From: Palsa-504 sp963744005
Lineage (GTDB): Bacteria; Actinomycetota; Actinomycetes; Streptosporangiales; Streptosporangiaceae
Reading direction: 5' to 3'
Assembly (NCBI GenBank): GCA_963744005.1
Contig: CAVURU010000003.1
Coordinates: 3,410,001 to 3,474,000, forward strand
DNA length: 64,000 nucleotides
The notes below the pieces were generated by a model that searched no databases, was not told the DNA's origin, and was given only the letters and a program-made list of their open reading frames with translations. Shown here in pieces: positions 7,853-17,141 of the stretch. Position 1 is the stretch's first letter. The number at the start of each line of letters is the position of its first letter. Both the position numbers and the translations under genes were made by a program.

Positions 7853-9253
7853 GTGGACCGGCGCAGATCGACGTTCATCGCTGATCTGCGCACGGTCCTG
7901 GCCCAGCGGGACTTCCGGCGGCTGTTCGCCACCCGGCTGGTCTCGCAGGCCGGCGACGGCATCATCACGGCCGGCGTCGGCACCTACGTGTTCTTCAACG
8001 CCTCGACGTTCCCCAGCCCGGCGGCCGGGGCCGCGTCGTTCACCGTGCTGTACCTGCCGTACTCGCTAGTCGGCCCGTTCGCCGGGGTGCTGATCGACCG
8101 CTGGTCGCGGCGACAGATTCTGGTCTGGTCGGCGCTGCTGCGGGCCACGTTCGTGGCGGCCACCGCGGCCCTGATGGCGGCGGGCAACCGCTCGGTGCCG
8201 CTGTACGTGGCGTTGCTGCTGGTTCTCGGGGTCAACCGGTTCCTGCTCTCCACGCTGTCCGCCGCGCTGCCGCACGTGGTCGACGAGGACGTACTGGTGA
8301 TGGCCAACGCGGTGTCACCGACCGCGGGCGGGGTCATGGCCATCATCGGCGGCGTGGTCGCGCTCGGGCTGAACGTGGTGACCGGCAACAGCGAGCGCGG
8401 TGCCGCGGTCACGGTGGCCGTCGGCGGCTGCTGTTACGTGGCGGCCAGCGCGATCGCGGCCACCATGCCCCGCGACCTGCTCGGGCCGCGGCACGCGGCC
8501 GGAGCCCCGCCGCCCGGGCGGCTGCGCCGCGAGCTGGGCCGGGTCGCGGCCGAGCTGGCCGACGGCGCACGTTACGTGGCCGGGCGCCGCGGCCCGGCCG
8601 CCGCGCTGGGCGCCACCGCCGCCTTCAGCCTGCTGCTCGGCCCGCTGTTCCTGATGGCCATCCTGCTGTACCGGAACTACTTCTACCCCTCGGACGTCAG
8701 CGCGGCCGAGGGCCACTTCGGGACGCTGGTGGTGATCGCCGGCCTCGGCTACTTCTGCGCCGCGCTGCTGACCCCGCTGGTGACCCGGCGGCTGGCCAAG
8801 CCGGCCTGGATCACCATCCTGCTGGCCGCCAGCGCGGTCACCGTGGCCGTGCTGGGCGAGACCTTCGCCCAGCTCGCCTACCTGGCCATCGGCTTCATCC
8901 TCTACCTCACCCGGCAGGGGGTGGCGATCGCCGCGACCACGATCCTGCAGGAGGACGTGGACGACGCCTACCGGGGCCGGGCCTTCGCCTTCTACGACAT
9001 GACGTTCAACGTCACGTACGCCGTCGGGGCGGTGATCTTCGCCGTCTTCATGCCGTCCGACGGCCACTCGCCGGTCATCATCGGCGTGCTGGCCGCCGGG
9101 TACGCGGTGGCCGCGGCGGCCTACTGGCTGTCGTCGCGAGGCACGGCGGGTGAGTCCGCGGCTGGTTCTGCTGGTCCGGCGGCTGGTTCCGCGTCTGCGG
9201 CGGGCTCCGGCACCGGTATGCCTTCAGAAGCGGCCCACCGCAGCAGCTCCTGA
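7853..9253 (+). CDS. MFS transporter
   Basis: This is a 466-residue major facilitator protein with about twelve helices. The short N-terminus (FRRLFATRLVSQAGDGIITAG) and loop 2-3 motif FAGVLIDRWSRRQILVWS are those of the drug-efflux-like MFS group (MFS_1/MFS_3). The substrate is not evident. It begins at GTG 7853, 23 bases after ino1, so it probably shares that transcript. The last 45 residues are a low-complexity Ala/Gly/Ser tail encoded in the 133 bases that overlap the 3' end of the convergent CCA-transferase gene. That tail may be a recent extension. Confidence 0.85.
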   Translation: MDRRRSTFIADLRTVLAQRDFRRLFATRLVSQAGDGIITAGVGTYVFFNASTFPSPAAGAASFTVLYLPYSLVGPFAGVLIDRWSRRQILVWSALLRATFVAATAALMAAGNRSVPLYVALLLVLGVNRFLLSTLSAALPHVVDEDVLVMANAVSPTAGGVMAIIGGVVALGLNVVTGNSERGAAVTVAVGGCCYVAASAIAATMPRDLLGPRHAAGAPPPGRLRRELGRVAAELADGARYVAGRRGPAAALGATAAFSLLLGPLFLMAILLYRNYFYPSDVSAAEGHFGTLVVIAGLGYFCAALLTPLVTRRLAKPAWITILLAASAVTVAVLGETFAQLAYLAIGFILYLTRQGVAIAATTILQEDVDDAYRGRAFAFYDMTFNVTYAVGAVIFAVFMPSDGHSPVIIGVLAAGYAVAAAAYWLSSRGTAGESAAGSAGPAAGSASAAGSGTGMPSEAAHRSSS

Positions 9254-10650
9254 GTGGCCCGCGCTCGCCCGATCGGCCCGAGGGCGATCCGCTGCTCCAG
9301 CAGGTAGTTGTAGGCCTTCCCGACCAGCGGGCCGGGGGCGAGGCCGAGGATGCTCATGATCTCGTTACCGTCCAGCTCGGGCCGCAGCTGAGCCAGCTCC
9401 TCCTGGGCGCTGAGCTCGGCGATGCGCTGCTCGAGGCTGTCGTAGGCCCGGGCCAGGCGCTGGGCCCGGGCCTGGTTGCGGGTGGTGCAGTCGGCCCGGG
9501 TCAGCACGTGCAGCCGGGTGAGCAGAGGGCCGGCGTCCCGGACGTAGCGCCGCACGGCGGAATCGGTCCAGCCGCCCTCGCCGTAGCCGTGGAAGCGCAG
9601 GTGGAGCTCGACCAGCTTGGAGACATCGTCCACCACCTGCTTGGGAAACCGCAGCGCGGACAGCCGGCGCCGGGCCTGCTTGGCCCCGACCACCTCGTGC
9701 AGGTGGAACTCGACCCGCCCGTCGGGCAGCAGCGACCGGGTCTTGGGCTTGCCGATGTCGTGCAGCAGCGCGGCCAGCCGCACGGTGAGGTCGCCCGCCA
9801 GCCCGTAGTGCGGTTCCAGGTCGATGGCCTGCGCCAGCACGGTGAGGCTGTGCTCGTAGACGTCCTTGTGCCGATGGTGCTCATCGGCTTCCATCCGGAG
9901 CCTGGACACCTCGGGCAGGACCTGGTCGGCCACCCCGGTCTGGACCAGCACGTCGACGCCGCGGGCCGGATCCGGGGTGAGCATCAGCTTGGTCAGCTCG
10001 CCGGCGATCCGCTCGGCGGACACGATCTCCAGCCGGCCGGCCTGCTCGGACATGGCCACCAGGACCTCGGGCGCGATGACGAAGCCCAGCTTGGCCGAGA
10101 ACCGGGCGGCACGCAGGATCCGCAGCGGATCGTCGCGGAAGGAGTCCTCGGGCCGGCCCGGAGTCCGCAGCACCCCCTCCCGCAGCGCGTCCAGGCCGCC
10201 GAACGGGTCGACCAGCTCGTAGCCGGGCAACCGGGCCGCCATCGCGTTGATAGTGAAGTCCCGGCGGCCCAGGTCCTCCTCCAGCGACCGGCCGTACCGC
10301 ACGTCCGGCTTACGGGAATCGGCCTGGTACTGCTCGCTGCGGTAGGTGGTGATCTCGAACACTGAGCTGCCCTTGCGCAGGCCCACGGTGCCGAAGGCGA
10401 TCCCGACCGTCCAGGTGGCGTCGGCCCAGCCCTCGGCCACGGCCAGGATCTGCTCCGGAGTGGCGTCGGTGGTCAGGTCGAAATCGGTGGGCTGCTCGCC
10501 GCGGAACACGTCGCGGACCGGCCCCCCGACCAGGGCGAGCTGGTGGCCGGCCCGCGCGAACCGGCGGCCGATCCCCACCACCTCGGGGACACGGTCGCGC
10601 AGCAGGGCAGCAGCGGCCTGCCGCTGCTGGTTGGTCAGGGGCACGGGCAT
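9121..10650 (-). CDS. cca: CCA tRNA nucleotidyltransferase
   Basis: This is a class II CCA-adding enzyme that builds or repairs the 3' CCA of tRNAs. The nucleotidyltransferase head shows LVGGPVRD, the metal site DFDLTTDA, RRDFTINAMA, RILRAARFSAKLGF and ERIAGEL. A central HD domain carries ALLHDIGKPKTR. The final 50 residues are Ala/Pro/Glu-rich and overlap the convergent MFS gene. I chose ATG 10650 (509 residues) because MPVPLTNQQRQ leads straight into the conserved fold. ATG or GTG codons up to 10710 are possible. In actinobacteria this gene sits divergently beside the DUF6049-murJ operon, as here. Confidence 0.92.
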   Translation of the reverse strand: MPVPLTNQQRQAAAALLRDRVPEVVGIGRRFARAGHQLALVGGPVRDVFRGEQPTDFDLTTDATPEQILAVAEGWADATWTVGIAFGTVGLRKGSSVFEITTYRSEQYQADSRKPDVRYGRSLEEDLGRRDFTINAMAARLPGYELVDPFGGLDALREGVLRTPGRPEDSFRDDPLRILRAARFSAKLGFVIAPEVLVAMSEQAGRLEIVSAERIAGELTKLMLTPDPARGVDVLVQTGVADQVLPEVSRLRMEADEHHRHKDVYEHSLTVLAQAIDLEPHYGLAGDLTVRLAALLHDIGKPKTRSLLPDGRVEFHLHEVVGAKQARRRLSALRFPKQVVDDVSKLVELHLRFHGYGEGGWTDSAVRRYVRDAGPLLTRLHVLTRADCTTRNQARAQRLARAYDSLEQRIAELSAQEELAQLRPELDGNEIMSILGLAPGPLVGKAYNYLLEQRIALGPIGRARATQELLRWAASEGIPVPEPAADAEPAAGPAEPAADSPAVPRDDSQ

Positions 10651-10704
10651 CGAGGGTATCGGCAAAGCACGAGTCCGGTTCCGATCGGCAATAACATTCC
10701 AAGT

Positions 10705-13020
10705 GTGCACGGCTTGGCACCGGCAGACATCACGCGGCGGGTCCTATCCCTGACCGCTGCCGTCGGCGTGCCGGCCATGGTCACGGCCGCAGTGGCGCTG
10801 GCCGGCCCGGCCCAGGCCAGTACCGCCCAGTCTGGTGCCGCCCTGTCCGGCACGGTCCAGGCCGGACCGGCTCAGGCGGCGCGCGCGGGCCAGGTGTCGG
10901 TCGTCATCGACTCGATGAGCCCGCAGACGGCCAAGCCCGGTGCCACGGTCACCGTGACCGGGACCGTCAGCAACCAGACCAGCCAGACCAAGGCCGGGCT
11001 CGAGATCCGGCTGATGACCTCCCCGGAGCGTTTCCAGACCCGGGACGAGATGGACGCCTACGCCAGCCGGGGCACCAGCCCGAGCCTGGAGCAGGCCGGG
11101 AGCCCGTTCGTCATCGCGGCCAGCCTGAAACCGGGCGCGACCGCCGCCTGGCACGCGTCGTTCCGGGTCAGCACCGTGGGCATGACGCAGTTCGGCGTGT
11201 ATCCGGTGACCGCCCAGCTGGCCGGCGCCGCCGGTGATCCGGTGGCCTCGGCCCAGATCCTGCTGCCGTTCTGGCCCGGGCAGCAGGCGGCGGGCCTGCG
11301 CCACGCGCTGGACATCGGGTGGAGCTGGCCGCTCATCGACCAGCCCCATCACCAGGTGTGCTCGGCCCTGACGAACAACAACCTGGCCACCAGCCTGGCC
11401 CCGGGCGGCAGGCTGTCGAACCTGCTCACCGCGGCGCAGGATCACCCGGGCGCGGACGTCACCTGGGTCGTCGACCCGGCCCTGCTCAGCGACGCCACCA
11501 CGATGACCAAGGCCTATCAGGTCGCGTCCGGCGCGGCCTGCAGCAACGCGGTCGACGAGCCCGCCAGCGGCGCGGCCGAGAACTGGCTGTCCGCCCTCAA
11601 GGGCGCCACCTCAAGCCAGCAGACGGTGCTCACGCCGTACGCCAACTCCGACGTCTCCGCGCTGGTGCACAACGGGATGAGCGGGAACGTCACCGCCGCG
11701 TACACCATGGGCAGCACGGTGGCGGCCAGCGTGCTGAGCGGGGTCTCCGGAGCCTCGATCGCGCTGCCCGCGGGCGGGACCGCCGACCTGAGCGTGCTGT
11801 CCAGCCTCGCGGCAGACCAGCACATCGGCACGGTGGTCCTGGACAGCAGCGAGATGGCGCCGACGTCGAGCGGCTTCGAGCCGGACGACGCAGTCACTTC
11901 GGTCAAGACCAGTAACGGGCAGACGGTGACCGTCCTGCTGGCCGACCACGTGCTGACCGGGGTGCTGGCCCAGGGCGACACCAGCACCGCCACCCTGGCG
12001 GCCAGCACCCAGTTCAGCGTCAGCCAGCGGTTCCTGGCCGAGACGGCGATGATCGCCGCCGAGGCGCCGGACACCGACCGCTCGGTCGTGGTGGCGCCTC
12101 CGCAGGACTGGAGCCCGTCGGCCGGGCTGGCCAGCGCGCTGCTCAGCGAGACGGCGAACACGCCGTGGCTGGCCCCGCAGACGCTGAGCGGCGTGGCCAG
12201 CGCCCAGAACAGCGACCGGGACATCAGCCGGCACCCGCTCGCGGCCAGCAAGAACAGCCCAGGCGAGCTCAGCGCCAGCTACCTCAGCACGGTGCGCAAG
12301 GCGGGCACCAGGCTCGACGCCTACCGGAACCTGCTCGACCAGCCCTCGGGCGCGTACCTGCAGGGCCTGAATCAGGCCCAGGTGGCCACCGAGTCGTCGG
12401 CGTGGCGCGGCAGCGGTGCCGCCCAGGGCCTGGCCCTGTCGGCCAAGCTGACGGCGTTCATGACCGGCGAGGAGGGCCAGATCAGGATCATCGCCGCCCA
12501 GCAGGTGCCGATGGGCGGCTCGTCCGGACCGGTCCCGGTGTCCGTCCAGAACGGATCGCATCACGCCGTCACGGTCCGGTTGAAGGCGACCGTGGTCAAC
12601 GTACCGAACCGGACCTCCGAGCTGGCCATCGGCGCCTTCCAGGACGTGATCACGGTCCAGCCCCAGCAAGAAGTGACGGTCAAGCTGCCGGTCAGCTCGG
12701 CGCCGATCGGGTCGACCACCATCCGGCTCAGCCTGTCCACGGTGGACGGAAAGCCGCTGGCCCTGTCGCCGAGGACCCTGACGGTGGAGTCGACCAGATA
12801 CGGGCGGGCCATCTTGTTCCTCATCGGGGCCGCGATCGGCGTCCTGATCCTCACCTCGGTCTTCCGCGGCGTCCGGCGGCGCCTGCGCGCTCGCACCCGC
12901 TCTGTCCCCGAAGATGAGGATCTAACAGGTAGCGTCGTGACTGGCACCAGCAGCGCTCGATACCCGACGGAGGCACCGGATGACCTGGCCGATGCACGAC
13001 GCTGGGTCGACGACACCTGA
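10705..13020 (+). CDS. DUF6049 family secreted/membrane-anchored protein
   Basis: The protein is about 771 residues when started at GTG 10705. A signal peptide with basic residues (ITRR), a hydrophobic core and PAQAS cleavage-like end occupies about residues 1-38. The long extracellular part has beta-rich segments. One C-terminal helix (AILFLIGAAIGVLILTSVF) and a basic cytoplasmic end finish it. This matches the large exported protein that precedes murJ in actinobacteria (Rv3909 position in Mycobacterium), whose function is unknown. The MutT-like gene found between cca and this gene in mycobacteria is absent. Its 3' end overlaps murJ by 41 bases, implying one operon for envelope assembly. Confidence 0.85.
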   Translation: MHGLAPADITRRVLSLTAAVGVPAMVTAAVALAGPAQASTAQSGAALSGTVQAGPAQAARAGQVSVVIDSMSPQTAKPGATVTVTGTVSNQTSQTKAGLEIRLMTSPERFQTRDEMDAYASRGTSPSLEQAGSPFVIAASLKPGATAAWHASFRVSTVGMTQFGVYPVTAQLAGAAGDPVASAQILLPFWPGQQAAGLRHALDIGWSWPLIDQPHHQVCSALTNNNLATSLAPGGRLSNLLTAAQDHPGADVTWVVDPALLSDATTMTKAYQVASGAACSNAVDEPASGAAENWLSALKGATSSQQTVLTPYANSDVSALVHNGMSGNVTAAYTMGSTVAASVLSGVSGASIALPAGGTADLSVLSSLAADQHIGTVVLDSSEMAPTSSGFEPDDAVTSVKTSNGQTVTVLLADHVLTGVLAQGDTSTATLAASTQFSVSQRFLAETAMIAAEAPDTDRSVVVAPPQDWSPSAGLASALLSETANTPWLAPQTLSGVASAQNSDRDISRHPLAASKNSPGELSASYLSTVRKAGTRLDAYRNLLDQPSGAYLQGLNQAQVATESSAWRGSGAAQGLALSAKLTAFMTGEEGQIRIIAAQQVPMGGSSGPVPVSVQNGSHHAVTVRLKATVVNVPNRTSELAIGAFQDVITVQPQQEVTVKLPVSSAPIGSTTIRLSLSTVDGKPLALSPRTLTVESTRYGRAILFLIGAAIGVLILTSVFRGVRRRLRARTRSVPEDEDLTGSVVTGTSSARYPTEAPDDLADARRWVDDT

Positions 13021-15118
13021 ACCGGGGTCAGACGACCGGGCCCAGGCCGAGCTGAGACAGGCCGAGCTGAGACAGGCCGAAACCGGGCCGGCTGAGCCGG
13101 GAGCCGACGAACCAGGACGGGCGGATCCGCCGCCGGCCGGGCGCGGCCGGCACGCGGCGGCGCCCGACCCGCTGCCGCCGCTGGACGGCCCGATGCCGGG
13201 CGGCGGCCCGAGCCCGGCCGAGACCACGCTGCCGCTGGCGCTGGAGTGGCCACCCCCGCCCCGGACGCCGCGGTTCATCCCGGCCGGGCCGGACGGCTCG
13301 GTGGACGCGCCGCCCGGCTGGCGTCGCGTGCCGCGGTCGGACGGCCGCTCGCCCGAGGACCTGCGGCCCCGGTACCCGCAGCAACCCACCCGTCCCAATC
13401 CGGCCGCCCCGGGCCCCCGGGGAGGCCCGGGCGGGCCCGGTGGCCCGCGGCCGCCGCGTCCAGCCAGCCCGCGCGCCACCCAGCGCTCCAGCCTGATCCG
13501 CTCCGGCGTCGGCATGGCCGTCGGCACCCTGGCCTCCCGGGGCACCGGCTTCCTGCGCACCCTGGTGCTGACCTACGCGATCGGCACCGCCGCGCTCGGC
13601 AACGCGTACAACAACCCCAACACGCTGCCGAACACGGTCTACTACCTGATGCTGGGCGGCATCTTCACCAGCGTGGTGGTCCCGCTGCTGGTCCGGGCGG
13701 CCCGGCGCGACCCGGACCGCGGCGAGGCCTACACCCAGCGGATGTTCACCCTGGGCGCGGTGGCCCTGCTCGGCGTCACCGTGGTGGCCACGGCCCTGGC
13801 CGCGCCGCTGGTCACGCTGTACGCGCCCACCATCCACGGCCCGGCGGGCAGCCACCTGGCCGCCGAGCACAACCTGATGGTGCTGTGGGCCTACTTCTTC
13901 ATCCCGCAGATCTTCTTCTACGGGATGAGCTCGCTCATCGGGGCGATCCTCAACACCCGCGGCCGGTTCGCCGCGCCGATGTGGGCCCCGGTGGTCAACA
14001 ACCTGGTCGTGATCATCATCGGCGGGCTGTACGTGGCCATCTACCACCTGGGCCGGCAGCCGTGGAACATCCCGGCCGGCGCCGTCCAGCTGCTGGGCAT
14101 CGGCACCACGCTCGGCGTCGTAGCGCAGACCGTGGCCCTGTTCCCGTCGCTGCGCGCGGCCGGCTTCCGGTGGAAGCCCACCCTGGCCTTCCGGCCCGGC
14201 GAAGTGGCCGAGATGGGCCGGATGGCCGGCTGGATGACGGTGTACGTGATCACCCAGTCGGTGGCCAACCTGGTGGTCCAGATCCTGGCCAACGCGGCCT
14301 CGGCGGGCGCCAACGGGTACTCGGCGTACTCCATCGCCTGGCAGTTCTTCCAGCTCCCGTACGCCATCGTCGGCATCTCGGTGATCACCGCGCTGCTACC
14401 CCGGATGAGCGAGCACGCCAGCGCCCGCCGCTACTCGCTGGTCCGGGACGACTTCTCGATCGGCGTCCGGCTGGCGTCGGTGCTCGTGGTGCCGGCCTCG
14501 GTGTACCTGTTCGTGCTGGGCGGGCCGCTGGCCGAGTTCCTGATCTCCTACGGCAGCAACACGCCGGCCGACGCCCGGTACATCGGCCAGGTCTTCGGCC
14601 TGTTCACCCTGGGGCTGGTGCCCTACATGCTGACCCAGCTGCAGCTGCGGGTGTTCTACTCGTTCCAGGACAGCCGGACGGCCGCCTTCGTGGGACTGAT
14701 CACGATGTGCGCCAGCATCGCGACCGCGCTGATCGCCAAGGCGATGCTGCCGGGCACCCAGGTCGTCGCCGGGCTGGCCGTCGCCTACGGCGTGGCCAAC
14801 CTGGTCGGGTCGGCCGTCGGCTGGGCCCTGCTGCTGCGCCGGGTGGGCAGCCTCGACGGCTGGGCCATCGCCCGGAGCCTGACCCGGATGCACCTGGCCA
14901 CCGTGCCCGGCCTGGTGTTCGCGGTGGCCGTCATGATCGGGGCCGGGCACGTGCTGCACAATCCCGGCGCGGCCTACGGGCTGCTCGTCACCATCGTCGG
15001 CGGCGGCGGCGCGACGGTGCTGTACGGACTGTGCTGCCGGCTGCTGCGGGTGGCTGAGTTCGGGTACCTGACCAGCACAGTCACCGCAAAGTTCGGCGGG
15101 CAGAGCAGGCGGCATTAG
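12980..15118 (+). CDS. murJ: lipid II flippase MurJ (MviN)
   Basis: This MOP-superfamily flippase moves lipid II across the membrane for peptidoglycan synthesis. A disordered, Pro/Arg-rich N-terminal region of about 160 residues precedes the membrane core. The core begins at SSLIRSGVGMAVGTLASRGTGFLRTLVL, includes NNPNTLPNTVYYLMLGGIF and QLPYAIVGISVITALLPRMSEHA, and has about fourteen helices. The start is ATG 12980 with GGAGG at 12968-12972. Unlike the mycobacterial protein it ends after the membrane domain. The regulatory pseudokinase is encoded by the next gene, 15 bases downstream. Confidence 0.93.
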   Translation: MTWPMHDAGSTTPEPGSDDRAQAELRQAELRQAETGPAEPGADEPGRADPPPAGRGRHAAAPDPLPPLDGPMPGGGPSPAETTLPLALEWPPPPRTPRFIPAGPDGSVDAPPGWRRVPRSDGRSPEDLRPRYPQQPTRPNPAAPGPRGGPGGPGGPRPPRPASPRATQRSSLIRSGVGMAVGTLASRGTGFLRTLVLTYAIGTAALGNAYNNPNTLPNTVYYLMLGGIFTSVVVPLLVRAARRDPDRGEAYTQRMFTLGAVALLGVTVVATALAAPLVTLYAPTIHGPAGSHLAAEHNLMVLWAYFFIPQIFFYGMSSLIGAILNTRGRFAAPMWAPVVNNLVVIIIGGLYVAIYHLGRQPWNIPAGAVQLLGIGTTLGVVAQTVALFPSLRAAGFRWKPTLAFRPGEVAEMGRMAGWMTVYVITQSVANLVVQILANAASAGANGYSAYSIAWQFFQLPYAIVGISVITALLPRMSEHASARRYSLVRDDFSIGVRLASVLVVPASVYLFVLGGPLAEFLISYGSNTPADARYIGQVFGLFTLGLVPYMLTQLQLRVFYSFQDSRTAAFVGLITMCASIATALIAKAMLPGTQVVAGLAVAYGVANLVGSAVGWALLLRRVGSLDGWAIARSLTRMHLATVPGLVFAVAVMIGAGHVLHNPGAAYGLLVTIVGGGGATVLYGLCCRLLRVAEFGYLTSTVTAKFGGQSRRH

Positions 15119-15133
15119 CATGGGTGTCGACCT

Positions 15134-16978
15134 ATGAGCACATACACGTCCGAACCAGGAACCCGGCTCGCGGGGCGGTATCGCCTCGTCGATCAGACGA
15201 GCGCGGGCCCGGGCTGGACGTTCTGGAAGGCGGTCGACGAGCCGCTGGCCCGCTCGGTGACCGTGCTCAGCTTCGCGGCGGACTTCCCGAGGATCGCCGA
15301 GGCCACGGCCGCGGCGCGGGCCGCGAGCCGGCTCAACGACCCGCGGTTCTCCCAGGTGTTCGACGTCGAGGAGGCGGACGAGGGCGCCTACGTAGTGATG
15401 GAGTGGGTGGCCAGCGAGTCGCTGCTGGACATGCTGGCCGACGGCCCGCTGGACGGCGCGCAGGCGGTGTCCCTGATGGCGGCGGCGGCCCGGGCCGTGG
15501 CGGCCGCGCACGCCATCGGCCTGGCTCACCTGCAGCTGAACCCGCGCTGCCTGCACTGGACCCGTGGCGGCGGGGTGAAGATCACCGGGCTGGGCATCGA
15601 CGCGGTGCTGGCCGGCCTGCCAGCCGCAGGGCCGGCGGTCACCGGGCCGGGCCGGGCTGACCCGGCCGGCGGCCTGGCGCACACCGACGAACTCCCCGAG
15701 GTCACCGGCGAGCTCCCGGAGATCACCGGGGAACTGGACAAGGTCGCGGGCGAGCTGACCGAGGTCAGCGGCGAGCTGCCTGCGGTGACCGACGAACTGC
15801 CCGAGCTCGCCGACCTCCCCGGGGTCACGAGCGGGGACCCGGGCCCGGGAGACGACAGCCCGGAGGTCAGGGACACCCGTGACCTGGCCCGGCTGCTGTA
15901 CGCCGCGCTGACCGGCTACTGGCCCGGGCCGCAGCCTTCGCCGGGGCTGACCGGGCCGGACGAGGCCCGGGCGGGCAGCGGCCCGGAAAAGGCGGGACCC
16001 GCCGGACTCCCGCCCGCCCCCGAGGCCGACGGCGTGCTCCGGACGCCGCGGCAGGTGTCCGCGGCGGTGCCAGCTGACATCGACGCGCTGACCTGCCAGG
16101 CCCTGTTCCAGCGGCCCAGCCGGCCGGGCCCGGCGCTGAGCACCCCGGCCATGCTGGCCGCGGCCCTGGCCGATGTCACCCCGCCCACGCCGCTGCCGGT
16201 CCCAGCCGCAGCGACCACCTCTTTCCAGACGCCCGGGGCTCAGACGGGCGACGGGACCCGTGCGGTCAGCGGGAGCTCGCGGGCGACCGCCGCGCACTCC
16301 CGGCCGGGGGGCGCCCCGGGCCCGGGACGCAGCCGCCGCAGGCCGGCCACCGTCGTCCTCGGCGTGGTCGTCGTGCTCGTCCTGGTGGCGGCGGGCGTAG
16401 CCGGGTGGGCCATCAGCCATCGCAGTAACGGCACGTCCGCCTCGCCCGGCGGCCAGGCCAGCTCGTCCGCCCCGGCCGCGGCGTCGTCGGTGCTGCTCAC
16501 CCCGGTCAGCGCCAGCAGCTTCGACGTGCTGGGCAACGACGGCGGGGACGAGGACGGCAGCCAGGCCAAGAACGCGATCGACAGCAATCCCGGCACCTTC
16601 TGGCACACCGACTACTACCTGACCTATCCGGCCCTGGGCAACCTGAAGAAGGGCACCGGCCTGCTGCTGGACATGGGCAAGCAGGTGCGGCTGAGCCAGG
16701 TCGTCGTGCAGTTCGGCGACAGCTGCTGCACGACCGCCCAGATCCAGATCGGGAACGACAAGAGCCTGGTCGCGTCGGCGCTGAACAGCTTCACCTCGGT
16801 GGCCAGCAGCAGCACCGCGCACGGCGTCACCACGTTCAACGTGTCCAGCAGCGCCACCGGCCGCTACGTGCTGATCTGGATGACCCGGCTCGCCCCGCTA
16901 GCCGGGACGAGCAACCAGTACCAGGCGCAGATCTACAACATCCTGGTGCGCGGCTCCGCCGTGAGCCGCTCGGGCTGA
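15134..16978 (+). CDS. MurJ-partner pseudokinase with C-terminal discoidin-like domain
   Basis: The 614-residue protein starts with a protein-kinase fold (about 10-290) that lacks every catalytic residue. The glycine loop is degenerate, the VAIK lysine region reads VTVLSF, the HRD region reads HLQLNP and the DFG region reads ITGLGI. Within it lies a repetitive insert of TGELPE-type units (about residues 185-235). A membrane helix follows (VVLGVVVVLVLVAAGVAGW, about 405-425), then an extracellular region resembling an F5/8 type C (discoidin) domain with AIDSNPGTFWHTDYY. In Mycobacterium the homologous pseudokinase is fused to MviN and recruits FhaA. A similar role in controlling MurJ is inferred. 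Confidence 0.85.
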   Translation: MSTYTSEPGTRLAGRYRLVDQTSAGPGWTFWKAVDEPLARSVTVLSFAADFPRIAEATAAARAASRLNDPRFSQVFDVEEADEGAYVVMEWVASESLLDMLADGPLDGAQAVSLMAAAARAVAAAHAIGLAHLQLNPRCLHWTRGGGVKITGLGIDAVLAGLPAAGPAVTGPGRADPAGGLAHTDELPEVTGELPEITGELDKVAGELTEVSGELPAVTDELPELADLPGVTSGDPGPGDDSPEVRDTRDLARLLYAALTGYWPGPQPSPGLTGPDEARAGSGPEKAGPAGLPPAPEADGVLRTPRQVSAAVPADIDALTCQALFQRPSRPGPALSTPAMLAAALADVTPPTPLPVPAAATTSFQTPGAQTGDGTRAVSGSSRATAAHSRPGGAPGPGRSRRRPATVVLGVVVVLVLVAAGVAGWAISHRSNGTSASPGGQASSSAPAAASSVLLTPVSASSFDVLGNDGGDEDGSQAKNAIDSNPGTFWHTDYYLTYPALGNLKKGTGLLLDMGKQVRLSQVVVQFGDSCCTTAQIQIGNDKSLVASALNSFTSVASSSTAHGVTTFNVSSSATGRYVLIWMTRLAPLAGTSNQYQAQIYNILVRGSAVSRSG

Positions 16979-16983
16979 TAGCC

Positions 16984-17018
16984 GCGGGGCGCACGAGGCG
17001 GCCAGGGTGACGCCCCGC
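16984..17018 (+). terminator. stem-loop after the murJ/pseudokinase genes
   Basis: GCGGGGCG at 16984-16991 pairs with CGCCCCGC at 17011-17018 across a 19-base loop, just after the pseudokinase stop. A second GC-rich dyad follows (GGCCGGCC about 17021-17050). There is no T-run, as is usual in actinobacteria. It would separate the murJ operon from trxB. No sigM-like gene fits in the 163 bases before trxB. Confidence 0.45.
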
Positions 17019-17141
17019 ACGGCCGGCCGGAAACCGCGGCGGGCCGGCCGAGACGGGCGAGCCGAGACGGCCCGGCCGGGAACATCTGCGCCCTAGGATC
17101 GGTTCACTGGAGTGCTACTCAGAAGCGAGGGGGTTCGTCAG

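Noticed and set aside
14396..16822. 808-codon leftward frame across murJ and the pseudokinase
   Set aside because: It is antisense to two recognised genes and is Gly/Arg/His-rich with no motif.
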